64,000 nt of DNA, from NCBI RefSeq assembly GCF_007713465.1, contig NZ_VMSG01000006.1:1-64000 (forward strand), read 5' to 3'. Origin of the DNA: Pseudomonas sp. H3(2019). Its GTDB lineage: Bacteria > Pseudomonadota > Gammaproteobacteria > Pseudomonadales > Pseudomonadaceae. The notes under the pieces are model-generated. The model saw nothing but the letters and a program-made list of their open reading frames with translations. It had not been told where the DNA came from and did no database searches. The position numbers and the translations under genes were made by a program. How positions within the stretch are numbered: position 1 is the stretch's first letter; the number at the start of each line of letters is the position of its first letter. This document shows, in pieces, positions 9,498 to 18,629 of the stretch.

Positions 9498-11036
9498 CTA
9501 CTCCGCTGCCAGCAGCATTTCGGTCTGGGCGGTCAGGCCCATGAAGCGCCGGACTCGTTCCCCGGCCCGCGCATTGCGTATGGCGTACGGGCTCGCATCC
9601 AGCTGAATATTCCCGTTTTCCATGAAAATCACCCGATCGGAAATCGACATCGCGAAGTCCATCTCGTGGGTCACGATCAGCATGGTCATGCCTTCTTTGG
9701 CCAAATCGCGGATCACATTCAATACATCTCCCACCAGTTCCGGATCGAGCGCCGAAGTCGGTTCGTCGAACAGCATGATCTTCGGTTCCATGGCCAATGC
9801 TCGGGCAATCGCTACCCGTTGTTGCTGACCGCCGGAAAGCTGATGCGGGTACTTGTGCGCGTGAGCCAGCAGTCCGACCTTGTCCAGCAGCGCATAGGCG
9901 CGTTGTTCACTCAAGGGTTTTGCGCTGCCGTGGAAGCGCGGCGCCAGAGTGATGTTGTCGAGAATGCAGCGATGGGGAAACAGGTTGAAGTTCTGGAATA
10001 CCATCCCGATATGCCGCACGCCACTACGAACCTTCGCGCTGTTGGGGGTGTCGTTGGAACCGATGAAGCTTTCGCCAAATAGCATGATCTCGCCTTGATC
10101 AATACTTTCCAGTCCATTGATGGTGCGAATTAACGACGTTTTACCTGAGCCTGACGGGCCGATGATTGAAATCACCTGGCCACTGCCGACTGTCAGGTCG
10201 ATGCCCTTGAGCACTTCATGATTGCCATAGCGCTTGTGGATCTTCTCCAGTTGTAGAACCGGAACCGCACTGCGGTTGACTGGGAGGCCGGCAGTGCTGG
10301 TCAGCGGTTGGGATTGGGCCTTGAGTCGGCTCACGGCGGTTTCGTCGAGGGTTTGCGGCTTGCGTTGGTTCAGATCCAGATGGCGTTCCAGTCGCTGCAA
10401 AAACCAGCCGAACACGCTGACGATAAACACGTAATACACCGCTACCGCGGCAAGGGTTTCCATGACCAGGAAGTTCTGTGCGTACAGGCGCTGGCCGACG
10501 GTCAGCAGTTCGGTCAGGGAGATCACCGAGATCAGCGACGTCAGTTTCACCACCGTGATGTATTCGTTGATCAAGGTCGGCAGGGAAATGCGAAAAGCCT
10601 GAGGAATCACGATCAAACGCTGCAAGCCCAGGAAGCCGATACCCAGCGCGCGCCCGGCCTCTTTCTGACCCTTGGCGACCGAAATCAGGCCACCGCGATG
10701 GATCTCTGCCATATACGCCGCTTCGGTGATCACCAGCGCGAACAACCCGGAGTAGAACGGGTTGGACAGGACCGAGCCGGTCATCGGGAATAACTGTGGC
10801 AGGTTGTAGACGAAGACCACCAGCACCAGCAGCGGAATACTGCGGAAGAACCAGATATAAGCGGTCGCCGGAAGTCTGAGCCAGACCGAAGTCGACAGTT
10901 TGGCCGAGGCCAGCAGAAAGCCAAGAAGCATACCGATGAACCAGGCCAGGGCACTGAGTTCGATTACGGTGACGCAGGCTTGCCAGAAGGCGGAGTCAGC
11001 GAACAGGGAGAAAAAGTACGACCAATCGAATTGCAT
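9498..11036 (-). CDS. polar amino acid ABC transporter, fused permease and ATP-binding protein
   Basis: This 512-residue protein joins the two inner-membrane halves of a HisMP-type importer. Residues ~1-230 are a HisM/GlnP-like permease with several membrane segments and the [13 protein letters not shown] loop that contacts the ATPase. Residues ~265-500 are an ABC ATPase with Walker [10 protein letters not shown], signature [15 protein letters not shown] and Walker [15 protein letters not shown]. The start at 11036 is chosen over an in-frame ATG at 11054 because a GAGGT ribosome site lies five bases before it. The periplasmic binding protein is encoded just upstream on the same strand. One-piece permease/ATPases of this type occur in Pseudomonas; the substrate cannot be read from sequence. 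The stop codon lies in an 11-bp tandem duplication. Confidence 0.92.
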   Translation of the reverse strand: MQFDWSYFFSLFADSAFWQACVTVIELSALAWFIGMLLGFLLASAKLSTSVWLRLPATAYIWFFRSIPLLVLVVFVYNLPQLFPMTGSVLSNPFYSGLFALVITEAAYMAEIHRGGLISVAKGQKEAGRALGIGFLGLQRLIVIPQAFRISLPTLINEYITVVKLTSLISVISLTELLTVGQRLYAQNFLVMETLAAVAVYYVFIVSVFGWFLQRLERHLDLNQRKPQTLDETAVSRLKAQSQPLTSTAGLPVNRSAVPVLQLEKIHKRYGNHEVLKGIDLTVGSGQVISIIGPSGSGKTSLIRTINGLESIDQGEIMLFGESFIGSNDTPNSAKVRSGVRHIGMVFQNFNLFPHRCILDNITLAPRFHGSAKPLSEQRAYALLDKVGLLAHAHKYPHQLSGGQQQRVAIARALAMEPKIMLFDEPTSALDPELVGDVLNVIRDLAKEGMTMLIVTHEMDFAMSISDRVIFMENGNIQLDASPYAIRNARAGERVRRFMGLTAQTEMLLAAE

Positions 11037-11060
11037 AAGTACCTCGAACCGCATTGAAAT

Positions 11061-11125
11061 CTTCGCGGGTAAGCCGCTCCCGAACAGGGAGCGGTACTTT
11101 TGTAAGCGTGTGCTGGCCCGCGAAG
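11061..11125. repeat. REP-type double palindrome between binding-protein and permease genes
   Basis: Outer arms CTTCGCGGG (11061-11069) and CCCGCGAAG (11117-11125) enclose an inner perfect hairpin, CCGCTCCC-GAACA-GGGAGCGG at 11074-11094. The element sits in the 99-bp gap between the binding-protein gene (upstream) and the permease/ATPase gene (downstream). REP elements in this position can stabilise the upstream mRNA or attenuate the downstream gene, giving more binding protein than membrane complex; that role is inferred here. Confidence 0.7.
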
Positions 11126-11135
11126 GGGCGTCGCC

Positions 11136-11936
11136 TTAGTTGGACGCTTCTTCCAGGTTGTACTTCTTCAGAATAGCTGCGTAGTCACCGCTTTTTTTCG
11201 CGCCATCAAACGCCTTGAGCAGCGCCTGATAGGTCTCCTCGTTGCCTTTCTTGACGAAGATGCCGAGGGTTTGCGGGTAGACTAGATGCTGGGAGGTGAC
11301 CACTACACGACCGTTGGTGTGTTCGGCGATCATCTTCGCTGCGCCGGCGATTTCCATTTGGGCCTGGATGTTTTTCGACAGCAGGGCCTGGGTCACTTCC
11401 GGTGCCGATGGGAACTCGCTGACAGTGATGGCGCCCTTGTTGTTCGGCACGCAGTAGTCGGTCGAGAGTTTCTTCAATTGAGCGACCCAGGTGGTGCCTT
11501 GTTCCAGTCCGACTTTCAGGCCGCAGAGGTCTTCTGGGGTTTGTGCATTCAGCGTGCTGTCTTTTGGCGCCATGATTGCCGCGCCCGTTACTGCGTAGCC
11601 AATGGTCATGGCTTGAGTCTGACGCTCTGGCGTGATGTACATGCCGGAGATGATCGCGTCGTAGTGCCCGGAGTTCAGGCCGGAGATCAGATTGGGGAAC
11701 TTGGTATCGACGAACTCCGCCTTCGCTTGCATCTGCTTGGCCAGGGCTTGAGCCAGTTCCGGATCGGAGCCGACGATATTTTTCTGGCTGTCATAGGATT
11801 CGAACGGCGGGTAGGTGATTTCCATGCCGATCTTCAATTGGCCCGGTGTGGCGGTGGAAGCCATGCTGGCGGTTGCGCAGAACAGGCTGGCGGCGAGCAG
11901 GGAAAAACGGGCAGCACGGTTATTTTTGTAAAACAT
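11136..11936 (-). CDS. amino acid ABC transporter, periplasmic substrate-binding protein
   Basis: A 266-residue family 3 extracellular solute-binding protein. The N-terminus has a positively charged start, a hydrophobic core and a likely Sec cleavage site after the Ala-rich stretch near residue 26 (ATASMAS). The mature part opens with KIGMEITYPPFESYD, characteristic of lysine/arginine/ornithine- and glutamine-type binding proteins, and contains AIISGMYITPERQ. It should deliver ligand to the fused permease/ATPase encoded downstream. The 2OG oxygenase gene lies just upstream on the same strand, suggesting a shared transcript and a substrate that is both imported and oxidised. The ligand itself is not identifiable. 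Confidence 0.92.
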   Translation of the reverse strand: MFYKNNRAARFSLLAASLFCATASMASTATPGQLKIGMEITYPPFESYDSQKNIVGSDPELAQALAKQMQAKAEFVDTKFPNLISGLNSGHYDAIISGMYITPERQTQAMTIGYAVTGAAIMAPKDSTLNAQTPEDLCGLKVGLEQGTTWVAQLKKLSTDYCVPNNKGAITVSEFPSAPEVTQALLSKNIQAQMEIAGAAKMIAEHTNGRVVVTSQHLVYPQTLGIFVKKGNEETYQALLKAFDGAKKSGDYAAILKKYNLEEASN

Positions 11937-11978
11937 TTTCGGTGACTCCGATTAGAAAGTAGTGGCCGACAGCAATGA

Positions 11979-13037
11979 TCAGGACGGTTGTGTCTGATTT
12001 TTCAGGTGCCCGAAGCTCGAAGGCTTACGCGCCTTCTCCGGCAACGTGATTTCTCCGTTTTCCACCCGCTTGCGCAGGTATTGGTAAGTCTGCAGCGCCT
12101 GGCTGTACATGTGTTCGCCAATGGCGATCTGCTCATACTCTTGCCCGGTCTTGGCGAAGCCCGGCAGGGGTTTGATCTGGGTATGGAAGTCGCAGGCATA
12201 GAACAGCGGGAAGGAGTAGCGCTCTTCGCTGACACTGCGGACACGGTGAGCCGTCGCAACGAATGCACCCGCGGTCATGACTTCGAGCATGTCGCCGATG
12301 TTCACCACGAACGCCCCTGGAATAGGCGGTGCATCGATCCACTGGCCAAGATTGTTCATCACCTCCAGCCCGGGTTTGTCAGCCAGCAAAATGGTAAAGC
12401 ACTCGTAGTCGGTGTGTGCACCAATCCCGGGTGCATCCTGAGCCGTGCCGTCGAACGGGTAGTGGATCAGACGCAGCTTCGAGGGCGGCCGGGTGACCAT
12501 GCTGTCGAAATAGTCTTCCTCCAGGCCCAATGCCAGGGCGAAGCCACCGAACAGCCGTCGACCGAGGGCGAAGATCGCGGCGTAGTAGGCCTGCACGGCT
12601 TCCTTGAAACCTGGCAGCGCCGGCCATTCATTCGGCCCGAGCAGCGGAGTGTTAGCCAGCACCAGCGGATCGTTTTCCGGGACTTCGAAGCCAATGTCGA
12701 AGGCTTCCTTATGATCCGGTTTGCCCTTGGCGTAAACCTCTTCACCTTCCGGGACAAAGCCCTTGTGAGTCTTCGAGGTGCCGATGTAGTGCTGCATCTT
12801 GGTTTCCAGGGACTGATCGAAATAGTCCTTGGCTGCCTGGCGCAAGTTGGTGATCAGCTGCGGATCGATGCCGTGGCTGGTGATATAGAGAAAGCCGACG
12901 TCACTGGCGGCCACCCCGAGCTGCTCTGCGACGACCAGCCGATGTTCCCGTTCGATGCTGAACAGACCGGCGATATCCACCACCGGAATGCTCTTGAAGT
13001 TCGCTTGGGGCGTAGTGTTATTGATCTGCTCGGACAT
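11979..13037 (-). CDS. 2-oxoglutarate/Fe(II)-dependent oxygenase, isopenicillin N synthase-like
   Basis: The 352-residue protein has the DIOX_N start ([10 protein letters not shown]) and the double-stranded beta-helix core with the iron ligands H-x-D ([13 protein letters not shown]) and distal H (TAHRVRSV), followed by the R-x-S-type 2OG-binding segment (ERYSFPLF). Members hydroxylate or desaturate small molecules. It lies 12 bases downstream of a sugar-phosphate isomerase-like pseudogene and upstream of the ABC transporter, all on the minus strand. The genetic context suggests catabolism of an imported amino-acid-like compound; the substrate is unknown. Confidence 0.9.
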   Translation of the reverse strand: MSEQINNTTPQANFKSIPVVDIAGLFSIEREHRLVVAEQLGVAASDVGFLYITSHGIDPQLITNLRQAAKDYFDQSLETKMQHYIGTSKTHKGFVPEGEEVYAKGKPDHKEAFDIGFEVPENDPLVLANTPLLGPNEWPALPGFKEAVQAYYAAIFALGRRLFGGFALALGLEEDYFDSMVTRPPSKLRLIHYPFDGTAQDAPGIGAHTDYECFTILLADKPGLEVMNNLGQWIDAPPIPGAFVVNIGDMLEVMTAGAFVATAHRVRSVSEERYSFPLFYACDFHTQIKPLPGFAKTGQEYEQIAIGEHMYSQALQTYQYLRKRVENGEITLPEKARKPSSFGHLKNQTQPS

Positions 13038-13049
13038 GTTGCAAGCACC

Positions 13050-13901
13050 TCACGCGAGGGTTGAGTGATTGAAGCGATTGAAGTGCTCGCGCTCTGTGTT
13101 GGCCATCCAGATATTCAGCGACCACAGGTCGGCGACCGGCACATTGGTGAAGGGCAAGTGATGCAAATAGCCGTCGGCACCGAACTCAGGCGTCAGGGTG
13201 CTGACCTGATAGCCGCGAGCCTGCTGGGAGCGCCAGATGGCTTCCCAGTGCTGTTGATGGAAAACCAGTTCCCGGGCGTATTCCGGGGCCGCAGGATGGG
13301 GAACCTGCGGGCCTTGGTCATAGCCGACGCGGGCCTGGATATGGTGTACGCGCTCGACGAAGGCACTCAGATCATCCGCCGGATCATTCAACAATCACTC
13401 GCACGTCACGACCCAATGGCTGATATCGCTGGTGAACCGCAGGTCGGGTAGCTGCCGGATCAGTTCAAGCGTCAGCCAAGGGTTGAACAGTGAACGTGAG
13501 CGGTGGGTTTCGAAGCTGCAGAATTGCCCGTGCTTGCGTGCAAGCGCCATGGCCTGGCCGAAGAACTCCACCTGCTGCGCCAGCGGCCAACGGTCATTGC
13601 CGGCCAGCACATTGACGAAGCGTGGATTGAGCTCGGCAGCCCAAGCGAGTTTTTTGTCCAGATCAAGAAGGTGTTCGGTGGGCGACGCGGATTGTTCCGG
13701 CAGCACGTCATAGGCGGTAAACACGGTGCTGATGTAAGCCAGTTCATTGGCCTTTAGAAAGGCGCCGAACTCGGCTCGCTCGCGGGCTTCCAGTGGCAGG
13801 CGGGCCTCCATGCCGCCGAAGCCGGCTTCCAGCAACTCATCGAGTGCCTGGGCCTTGCTCGCGCTATAGCCCCAGAGGGTACGGAATATTTCCAGTTTCA
13901 T
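13050..13901 (-). pseudogene. sugar phosphate isomerase/epimerase-like TIM-barrel protein, interrupted by an in-frame TGA
   Basis: Reading from the ATG at 13901, a xylose-isomerase-like TIM barrel continues to residue 168 and then meets TGA at 13397-13395. Translation in the same frame resumes at once with LLNDPADDLSAF and runs without further stops to 13050, giving 283 residues in all. The sequence on both sides is continuous for this family (a WVVTCE strand followed by the next helix), so no bases are missing; one C-to-T change of a CGA arginine codon would explain it. The downstream part could start at a TTG but would be only 114 residues and lack half the barrel. It is probably non-functional, or a sequencing error; the following oxygenase gene may be expressed independently. 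Confidence 0.85.
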
Positions 13902-14253
13902 CGGTGAACCTCCACGACGCCTTCAACTACTCAAGGCTCGACGCCGGCGCATGACCGAATCGAGCTGTTATGGCAGTAGCAAAAGGTGTTCATGAGTCGG
14001 ATCTCGGTGGATCCGTTCTCACTTACGTCGCTGTCAGCTTTTATTGTTATTAGGACCGCAGTGCGGGTTACAGGTCACGTTGGCGCCGATGGTAGGCATG
14101 GGGTGAAACAGAGAAAAATAGGAAACCCCAAATTGTTACTTCAGGATTTTATAAACAAATAGGCGCCTATCAATGCTCGCTGTTTTCGTGAGCATTTCAC
14201 CGGATATGCTATCGTTGCGGCATCATCCACGACGATCAACGAGAGTTCCCCGC
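13902..14253. other. divergent intergenic region, no gene recognised
   Basis: This 352-bp gap separates the minus-strand transporter cluster from yfiR. It is AT-richer near 14100-14170 and should hold the promoters for both directions. No convincing -35/-10 pair, small ORF or RNA gene was identified. Confidence 0.5.
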
Positions 14254-14829
14254 ATGAAGCTGGCTGTCTGGACGACAGAACGCATTGCTGGCTGGAAGCA
14301 GCTACTGCTGGCCGGCCTTTTCTGTTTGTGGAGCCTTCCTGTTTTCGCCGAGCCGCAGGCACTAGTGAGCATGGCTGATCAGCGCGCCATGTCGGTCACT
14401 CAAGTGGTGTTGGGAATCCTCAGCTACGCTCGCTGGCCGGTGGAGCCAGCGCAATTGCGTCTATGCGTGATCGGTCCCACCGAGTACACCGACGATTTGG
14501 TCAAAGGCACCACTCAAGCCACGGGGCGCCCGGTGGTCGTTCGGCGACTGTTGGCCAATTACCCGGCGATCGCCAGTGAGTGTGACGCGATCTACATCGG
14601 TAAACTGACCGATGAAGAGCGCAGCACGCTCTTCGCTTCTTTGACAGGCCATCCGGTGCTGAGTATCAGCGAGGGGGGCGATCAATGCACGGTAGGCAGC
14701 CTGTTCTGCCTGCGGGTCAGTGACCATCAAGTCTCGTTTGAGGTCAACCTCGATTCGGTGGCGCGCAGTGGTGTACGCATTCACCCCAGCGTCTTGCAAC
14801 TCTCTCGCCGTAAAGTGGCGGCCCCATGA
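14254..14829 (+). CDS. yfiR: YfiR, periplasmic repressor of the diguanylate cyclase YfiN
   Basis: YfiR binds the periplasmic domain of YfiN and keeps it inactive; redox or envelope stress or sequestration by YfiB relieves this and raises c-di-GMP. The start at 14254 gives 191 residues with a signal peptide (cleavage after ~FAE, residue 33). With this start the cysteines fall at 71, 110, 145 and 152, the positions that form the two disulfides of P. aeruginosa YfiR, which supports both identity and start. A GAGAG ribosome site lies at 14241-14245. The stop overlaps the yfiN ATG (ATGA), so repressor and cyclase are coupled. Confidence 0.95.
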   Translation: MKLAVWTTERIAGWKQLLLAGLFCLWSLPVFAEPQALVSMADQRAMSVTQVVLGILSYARWPVEPAQLRLCVIGPTEYTDDLVKGTTQATGRPVVVRRLLANYPAIASECDAIYIGKLTDEERSTLFASLTGHPVLSISEGGDQCTVGSLFCLRVSDHQVSFEVNLDSVARSGVRIHPSVLQLSRRKVAAP

Positions 14830-16094
14830 GCCTGTTCAGGTCCGGCAACCGCCCAACTTTGCAATCGGTCATTGGCCGTGGACACCTGATTGTTGCGCTG
14901 GTTGGCGTGGCCATGGCCAGTCTGTCCCTGACCCTGCTTGGGGTACTGGCTTTGCGCGTGTATGCCGATCACAACATGCAGTTGATTGCCCGTTCGATCA
15001 GTTACACCGTGGAAGCCTCAGTGGTGTTCAACGACAACGTGGCGGCGACCGAAGCGCTGGCGCTGATCGCGTCCACAGAAGAAGTGGCCGATGCCCAGGT
15101 GTTCGATGAAAAGGGCCAACTGCTCGCTCGTTGGCAGCGACCGGAAACCGGTCTGGTTTCCGAACTGGAAATGCAGATCGCCCGATCACTTCTGGAAAAA
15201 CCGATCAATATGCCGATCCTCCATCAAGGTCAGGAAATCGGCAGCATCCTGCTGACCGGGCATGGCGGCAGTCTGATGCGCTTTTTGCTTAGCGGTCTGG
15301 CCGGGATTGTCTTATGTACGGCAGTCAGCGCCTGGGTCGCGTTGTATCTGGCACGCCGTCAGCTACGCGGGATTACCGGCCCACTGCGCAGCCTGGCCGA
15401 GGTCGCTCACGCAGCGCGCCAGGAGCGGGTCCTCGATCGTCGTGTGCCGCCAGCACGCATTGCCGAACTCGACAGTCTGGGCAACGACTTCAATGCCTTG
15501 CTTGATGAGCTGGAGTCCTGGCAAACCCACCTGCAAAGCGAAAACGAAACGCTGGCCCACCAGGCCAGTCATGACAGCCTCACCGGTTTGCCGAATCGGG
15601 CGTTTTTCGAAGGTCGACTGATTCGCGCGTTACGCAATGCCAACAAACACGATGAACGGGTTGCCGTGCTGTTTCTCGATAGCGATAGGTTCAAGGGTAT
15701 CAATGACAACTTCGGTCACGCCGCTGGCGATGCCGTGCTGATTGCCGTGGCAACCCGAGTCCGGGCGCAATTGCGTGAAGAGGATCTGGTTGCGCGCCTG
15801 GGGGGCGATGAGTTTGCTGTGCTGTTGACGCCGTTGCACAAAACCGAAGACGCCGAACGAATTGCCGAAAAGATCATCACCAGCATGGAGCTACCGGTTC
15901 AGTTGCCGGGCGATACCCAGGTGTTGACCTCACTCAGCGTTGGCATTGCCATTTATCCGGATCATGGCGCCACACCCGGTACCCTGCTCGATGCCGCCGA
16001 TGCGGCAATGTATCAAGCCAAACGCCTCGCCCGAGGCGGGCAATACACGGCAGGGTCGGAGCACCTTGTCGCCAACGTTCAAACCAGGAGTTAA
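14826..16094 (+). CDS. yfiN: YfiN (TpbB), membrane diguanylate cyclase
   Basis: YfiN makes c-di-GMP from two GTP and drives biofilm and small-colony phenotypes in Pseudomonas. The 422-residue protein has an N-terminal membrane segment (about 18-45), a periplasmic sensor domain, a second membrane segment near 150-175, a HAMP linker, and a GGDEF domain whose signature GGDEF lies at residues 326-330 and is intact. It is encoded between its repressor yfiR (four-base overlap) and its activator yfiB (five bases downstream). Confidence 0.96.
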   Translation: MSLFRSGNRPTLQSVIGRGHLIVALVGVAMASLSLTLLGVLALRVYADHNMQLIARSISYTVEASVVFNDNVAATEALALIASTEEVADAQVFDEKGQLLARWQRPETGLVSELEMQIARSLLEKPINMPILHQGQEIGSILLTGHGGSLMRFLLSGLAGIVLCTAVSAWVALYLARRQLRGITGPLRSLAEVAHAARQERVLDRRVPPARIAELDSLGNDFNALLDELESWQTHLQSENETLAHQASHDSLTGLPNRAFFEGRLIRALRNANKHDERVAVLFLDSDRFKGINDNFGHAAGDAVLIAVATRVRAQLREEDLVARLGGDEFAVLLTPLHKTEDAERIAEKIITSMELPVQLPGDTQVLTSLSVGIAIYPDHGATPGTLLDAADAAMYQAKRLARGGQYTAGSEHLVANVQTRS

Positions 16095-16099
16095 CAGCC

Positions 16100-16603
16100 T
16101 TGTTTTCACTGACCCAGCGTTCCCTGCGATTCTTTACCTTTACCTTGCTCATGGCCGTGCTGGCATTGACTGGATGCCAAACTGCACCGCAAAAAGGCCT
16201 CACACCGGCGCAGGTTGCGGTGCTCAAGCAACAGGGTTTCGAATTGACCGAGGAGGGCTGGGCCTTCGGTTTGTCGGGCAAGGTGCTGTTTGGCAGCGAC
16301 GTTGATCACCTGAACGCGCAAAGTACCGAAATCGTCGAGCGAATCGGCAAGGCGTTGCACAGCGCGGGAATTGAGCGCGTGCGGGTCGATGGTCACACCG
16401 ATACATCGGGTAAAGAAGCCTATAACGAGCAGCTTTCCCTTCGCCGCGCCAAGAGTGTCGGCGCAGTGCTGACCAGCGTTGGCGTGCGCGAGGAGAACAT
16501 TCGACTGCGCGGCCTGGGCAGCGCCGAGCCGGTGGCATCCAACACCACCGTCGCCGGACGCACCGAGAATCGCCGGGTGTCGATCGTGGTGATCGCGGAC
16601 TAA
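16100..16603 (+). CDS. yfiB: YfiB, OmpA-family outer-membrane lipoprotein
   Basis: YfiB captures YfiR at the outer membrane/peptidoglycan and thereby activates YfiN. The 167-residue protein starts at TTG, with AGGAG nine bases upstream. It has a lipobox LTGC with the lipidated cysteine at residue 26, and a C-terminal OmpA/peptidoglycan-binding domain with VDGHTDTSG and NRRVSIVV. It closes the yfiRNB operon. Its stop codon overlaps, on the other strand, the stop codon of a LysR gene relic. Confidence 0.95.
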   Translation: MFSLTQRSLRFFTFTLLMAVLALTGCQTAPQKGLTPAQVAVLKQQGFELTEEGWAFGLSGKVLFGSDVDHLNAQSTEIVERIGKALHSAGIERVRVDGHTDTSGKEAYNEQLSLRRAKSVGAVLTSVGVREENIRLRGLGSAEPVASNTTVAGRTENRRVSIVVIAD

Positions 16604-16672
16604 TCGGCGAAGTGCATCGTGCGGGTTTCCCCCATCAATAGCGCCTGATTCTGCTCAGTCACTTCACGGATG
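16600..16672 (-). pseudogene. relic of the 3' end of a LysR-family regulator gene
   Basis: Read on the minus strand, these bases encode the last ~23 residues of the LysR protein found intact at 20901-21848, ending TEQNQALLMGETRTMHFAD and a TAG stop. Positions 16607-16662 match 20908-20963 at 54 of 56 bases. Nothing upstream on this strand resembles the rest of a LysR gene, so only the tail remains. It marks the left edge of the 4.3-kb insert between yfiB and the intact LysR gene. Confidence 0.88.
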
Positions 16673-16720
16673 CATTTGCATGTCATAAGCCGGGTGTGTC
16701 CCGGTTACTATCGACGTGCC

Positions 16721-17284
16721 TTAACTCTGATTCATTCGATAGACCATTGCGCTCCAGTAACGGCTGCCATTGCGTTTCTCGCGAGTCCATCCGGCAGCCT
16801 CCAACTGCTTGGCGATCATTCGATTCATGACTCCATGACCGAGCAACAGGACCGGGCCTGCACTCGCAAGGGATCGAAGTTGTTGAGCGGCCTCGTTGGC
16901 CCGAATCTTGGCCTGACGGAAAGACTCGACCGTCCCTGAGAAGCCGCATAACCATGAGACTCGAAGGATAAATGCCCACGTAAACGGTGAAAGACGCGGC
17001 AATGTCCAGCGGCCATGGGGCAGCTGCGCCTCGCAGAAAATCGCATCTACCAGTGTGGGCTGAAGGCCCAGCGCCCGAACGGATGTCAGAGCCCGAGGCG
17101 CGCTGCTCGATACGATCACTTGGGCGGTAGCGGCCAATTGCACACTCGCCTCCGGGGCGGGCTGGTTGATGATTTCGGATAGGTTGTATTGCTCGATCCA
17201 GCGTTTCATATCAAGCGCTGAAACCTTGTTGACCACGGCCAGATTCGGCTGCCCATGGCGCATCAGGATGATCTCCCTGCTCAC
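16721..17284 (-). CDS. histidine phosphatase (phosphoglycerate mutase-like) family protein
   Basis: The 187-residue protein begins at GTG and carries the family signature LMRHGQP with catalytic H10, plus a second conserved histidine in LLLGHGVMNRM. Members hydrolyse phosphate esters through a phosphohistidine; the substrate here is unknown. No signal peptide is seen, so it is likely cytoplasmic. It lies inside the insert flanked by the duplicated LysR end, with its 3' end ~50 bp from the relic. Confidence 0.85.
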   Translation of the reverse strand: MSREIILMRHGQPNLAVVNKVSALDMKRWIEQYNLSEIINQPAPEASVQLAATAQVIVSSSAPRALTSVRALGLQPTLVDAIFCEAQLPHGRWTLPRLSPFTWAFILRVSWLCGFSGTVESFRQAKIRANEAAQQLRSLASAGPVLLLGHGVMNRMIAKQLEAAGWTREKRNGSRYWSAMVYRMNQS

Positions 17285-17510
17285 AGTGTTTACGTCCTTG
17301 TTTTACTGCCCCAGGAGTGCAGAGAATGCACCCGGCGGGCATTTGAAGCATGGTAATCGTGCCGGTATAAACCGCACATTGAGGCGTGAGAGTATCATCT
17401 GGACGTTAGGTGAAGGGGGCGACAATTGCGGCTTGCGTGAACGAGCCCCATACCCCCAAAGGCACCTGCCACTTCATTTCCCTGGGGGAACACTTCGTTG
17501 AGGCGGATAA

Positions 17511-17735
17511 TCACGGCCGATTTTTCCCGGCCACTTGCCGCACCGGCAATGTCGCCAAGTCGAGATCGTCCAGACAGTAGGCGTAGACGCTGTACAGATC
17601 AGAGTTCATGCGGCGTCTGTTGAGCGTATAGATTCCGCGTCGTCTGATTAATCGCTTTACGGAGGCCGGTGATGTATTGAAAGGATTGATATTGATACTC
17701 TCCAATACAGAAACCTCTTTAAGATTAACGAGCAT
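17511..17735 (-). CDS. doubtful small ORF, 74 residues
   Basis: A 74-residue frame starting at ATG 17735, basic in the middle (RLIRRRG, LNRRRM), with no recognised domain. It could be extended to a TTG at 17798, but no ribosome-binding site is clear for either start. It faces away from the cyclase-family gene. It may be a real accessory-region gene or chance coding; the surrounding 17285-17510 holds no other feature. Confidence 0.25.
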   Translation of the reverse strand: MLVNLKEVSVLESININPFNTSPASVKRLIRRRGIYTLNRRRMNSDLYSVYAYCLDDLDLATLPVRQVAGKNRP

Positions 17736-17803
17736 AGAATAGACGGACACAGCTGGACGCGAGGACTGGAAATCATAAATGACAGGGAGCGTGCGCAATC
17801 GTC

Positions 17804-18622
17804 ATGGCTACATCAACGCAAAACAAGCGCTATTTTAAACGGGTGTCTATTGGCATACTGACCGCTTTGCTGTCGGTCGGTGTCGCTGAAAGTTTCGCAG
17901 AGGATAAGGGAGACAAAGGAATGCAAAGTATTCAGTTTCGAAAGGTAATTGACCTCAGTCACATCATTACCCCATCCATACCACTTTGGCCTCACGACCC
18001 TCCGGTCACATTCGATGTGGTGGCCTCCCAGAAAAACGACGGTTACTACCTGCGGAGCTTTAGTATCGGTGAGCACAGTGCAACCCACATGAACGCGCCC
18101 AATAGTTTTCACCCCAATGCTATTGGGATTGATGGTTATCAGCCGGAGTCCCTGGTCCGACCGGCTGTCATGATTGATCTACGAACTCAAACCCGGGATA
18201 ACCCTGACTATGTGATCGGCATTCAAGATCTCGAAAAATGGGAGCACGATCATGGTCGCATCGACCAAGGTTCTGTTGTGCTGTTTTATACCGGGTGGCA
18301 AGCCCTGTGGAACGATCCTAAGCGCTTTATCAATCAAGATGCTCAAGGCCCACACTTTCCGGGTGTCGGCGCCGCAACGGCAAAATTTCTGCTTGAAGAG
18401 CGCCAGGTTGCGGGCGTCGGTATCGATACGCATGGAGTTGATCCAGGGCAGGACACGGTATTCGCCACTAATAGCCAGGTTCTGGCGAAAGATGGAATCG
18501 TTCTAGAGTGTCTGACTAACCTGGATCAGCTTCCAGCGAAAGGCACAACACTGGTCATTGGCGTGCTTCGGCTGAAAGATGGGTCGGGGTCTCCTGCTTC
18601 CGTGATGGCGTTTGTACCCTGA
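17804..18622 (+). CDS. secreted cyclase-family (kynurenine formamidase fold) hydrolase with altered metal ligands
   Basis: The 272-residue protein has an N-terminal signal sequence (hydrophobic core ~15-30, likely cut before EDKG), so a periplasmic location is inferred. The mature part follows the cyclase/isatin hydrolase/KynB fold: VIDLSHIITPSIPLWPHDPP, the metal motif region at residues 91-99, GVGIDTHGVDPG, and VLECLTNLDQLP. The metal motif reads H-S-A-T-H-M-N-A-P instead of H-x-G-T-H-x-D-x-P, and the later conserved His appears as Asn (ATNSQ), so two ligand positions differ from active KynB-type enzymes. It ends seven bases before the convergent hybrid kinase gene. Substrate unknown. Confidence 0.85.
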   Translation: MATSTQNKRYFKRVSIGILTALLSVGVAESFAEDKGDKGMQSIQFRKVIDLSHIITPSIPLWPHDPPVTFDVVASQKNDGYYLRSFSIGEHSATHMNAPNSFHPNAIGIDGYQPESLVRPAVMIDLRTQTRDNPDYVIGIQDLEKWEHDHGRIDQGSVVLFYTGWQALWNDPKRFINQDAQGPHFPGVGAATAKFLLEERQVAGVGIDTHGVDPGQDTVFATNSQVLAKDGIVLECLTNLDQLPAKGTTLVIGVLRLKDGSGSPASVMAFVP

Positions 18623-18629
18623 GCCCATT

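Noticed and set aside
13395..13397. TGA in the isomerase gene as selenocysteine
   Set aside because: The family position appears to be Arg rather than Cys, and no selenocysteine hairpin is apparent after the codon; a nonsense mutation is simpler.
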